A DNA stretch of 59,074 nt from the NCBI RefSeq assembly GCF_005502465.1, contig NZ_SCOT01000018.1, forward strand, positions 1-59,074, given 5' to 3'. Each line of letters opens with the position of its first letter. The stretch's first letter is position 1. The DNA is from Sphingopyxis sp. L1A2A. Its GTDB lineage: Bacteria > Pseudomonadota > Alphaproteobacteria > Sphingomonadales > Sphingomonadaceae. A program made the translations under genes and the position numbers. A model generated the notes under the pieces. It worked only from the letters and a program-made list of their open reading frames with translations, had not been told where the DNA came from and did not search any database. Positions 58,947-59,074 of this stretch are shown piece by piece.

Positions 58947-59074
58947 GGGTAGTGATGGCTTTGGGTTGGATTTAAGACGTTCCCCTCCCTTTCAGGGAGG
59001 GGTTAGGGGTGGGTGCGAGCGCTAGCGAGCCGAGGCAGAGCGCCGCCTTCGGCGGCCACCCACCCCCGACCCCT
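58947..59074. repeat. Terminator-like hairpin and start of a compound palindromic repeat
   Basis: CCCCTCCCT-TTC-AGGGAGGGG (58982-59002) forms a strong hairpin after emrB, but without a T run. A further inverted pair, AGGGGTGGGTG near 59005 and its complement near the edge, encloses GCGCCGCCTTCGGCGG. It is like the repeat at 24489-24742 and probably continues beyond the window. Confidence 0.5.

Noticed and set aside
1..59074. CRISPR array, tRNA, rRNA, IS elements or prophage
   Set aside because: No regularly spaced direct repeats, no cloverleaf-like segment and no transposase or integrase frame were seen; repeats present are all palindromic REP-like elements.

Overview
The window is high-GC DNA from an alphaproteobacterium, most likely order Sphingomonadales and possibly Sphingopyxis or a close relative. 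The grounds are two large TonB-dependent receptors, the RHH_4 and PAS_5-type small families, the ~1,570-residue NAD-glutamate dehydrogenase, the sphingomonad style of REP-like palindromes (for example CGTCATTCCCGCGAAAGCGG), and very strong GC3 bias that creates long antisense reading frames. The genus is inferred from protein style, not from a marker gene. I see no rRNA, tRNA, CRISPR array, IS element or phage.

Layout. 1-6.8 kb is housekeeping: the tail of a molybdopterin oxidoreductase, ferrochelatase hemH, a DUF1963 protein, acetoacetyl-CoA reductase, a membrane-bound HTH regulator, a small membrane protein, an RHH protein and an ATP-grasp enzyme. 6.9-13.1 kb holds the giant NAD-glutamate dehydrogenase and a PAS-type protein. 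13.2-26.3 kb is a maltodextrin locus: TonB receptor, flavin-dependent halogenase homologue, secreted GH13 amylase, GH13 alpha-glucosidase and GH97 alpha-glucosidase in one minus-strand series, with a divergent LacI regulator and a sugar MFS permease. A GTATACGTATAC-type palindrome lies before both the receptor and the permease. 26.2-33.3 kb is a TetR-controlled RND efflux operon.

33.4-49.6 kb is the most interesting part. A second TonB receptor and a divergent exported penicillin-acylase-family hydrolase stand next to a tightly coupled operon. In transcription order it encodes a DgcN-like (DUF1611) D-amino-acid N-acetyltransferase, an enolase-superfamily dipeptide epimerase/DgcA-like racemase, a dicarboxylate/amino-acid symporter, an AmpG-like muropeptide permease, a class-C-type serine hydrolase and a PBP4-type D-Ala-D-Ala carboxypeptidase. 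A LysR regulator lies just upstream, and divergent to it is an exported N-acyl-D-amino-acid deacylase. I read this as a salvage system for peptidoglycan-derived D-amino acids and muropeptides. A LysR-type palindrome (TATAGC-N5-GCTATA) precedes dgcN, and a degraded copy lies in the lysR/deacylase intergenic region.

49.6-59.1 kb carries an exported protein, an SRPBCC/ArsR divergent pair sharing a 20-bp palindrome, an arylamine N-acetyltransferase coupled to an M2 (ACE-like) peptidase, an alpha/beta hydrolase, a DsbA/HCCA-isomerase-like protein, and a MarR-EmrA-EmrB efflux operon. Function assignments rest on recognised motifs and gene context; no database search was run.
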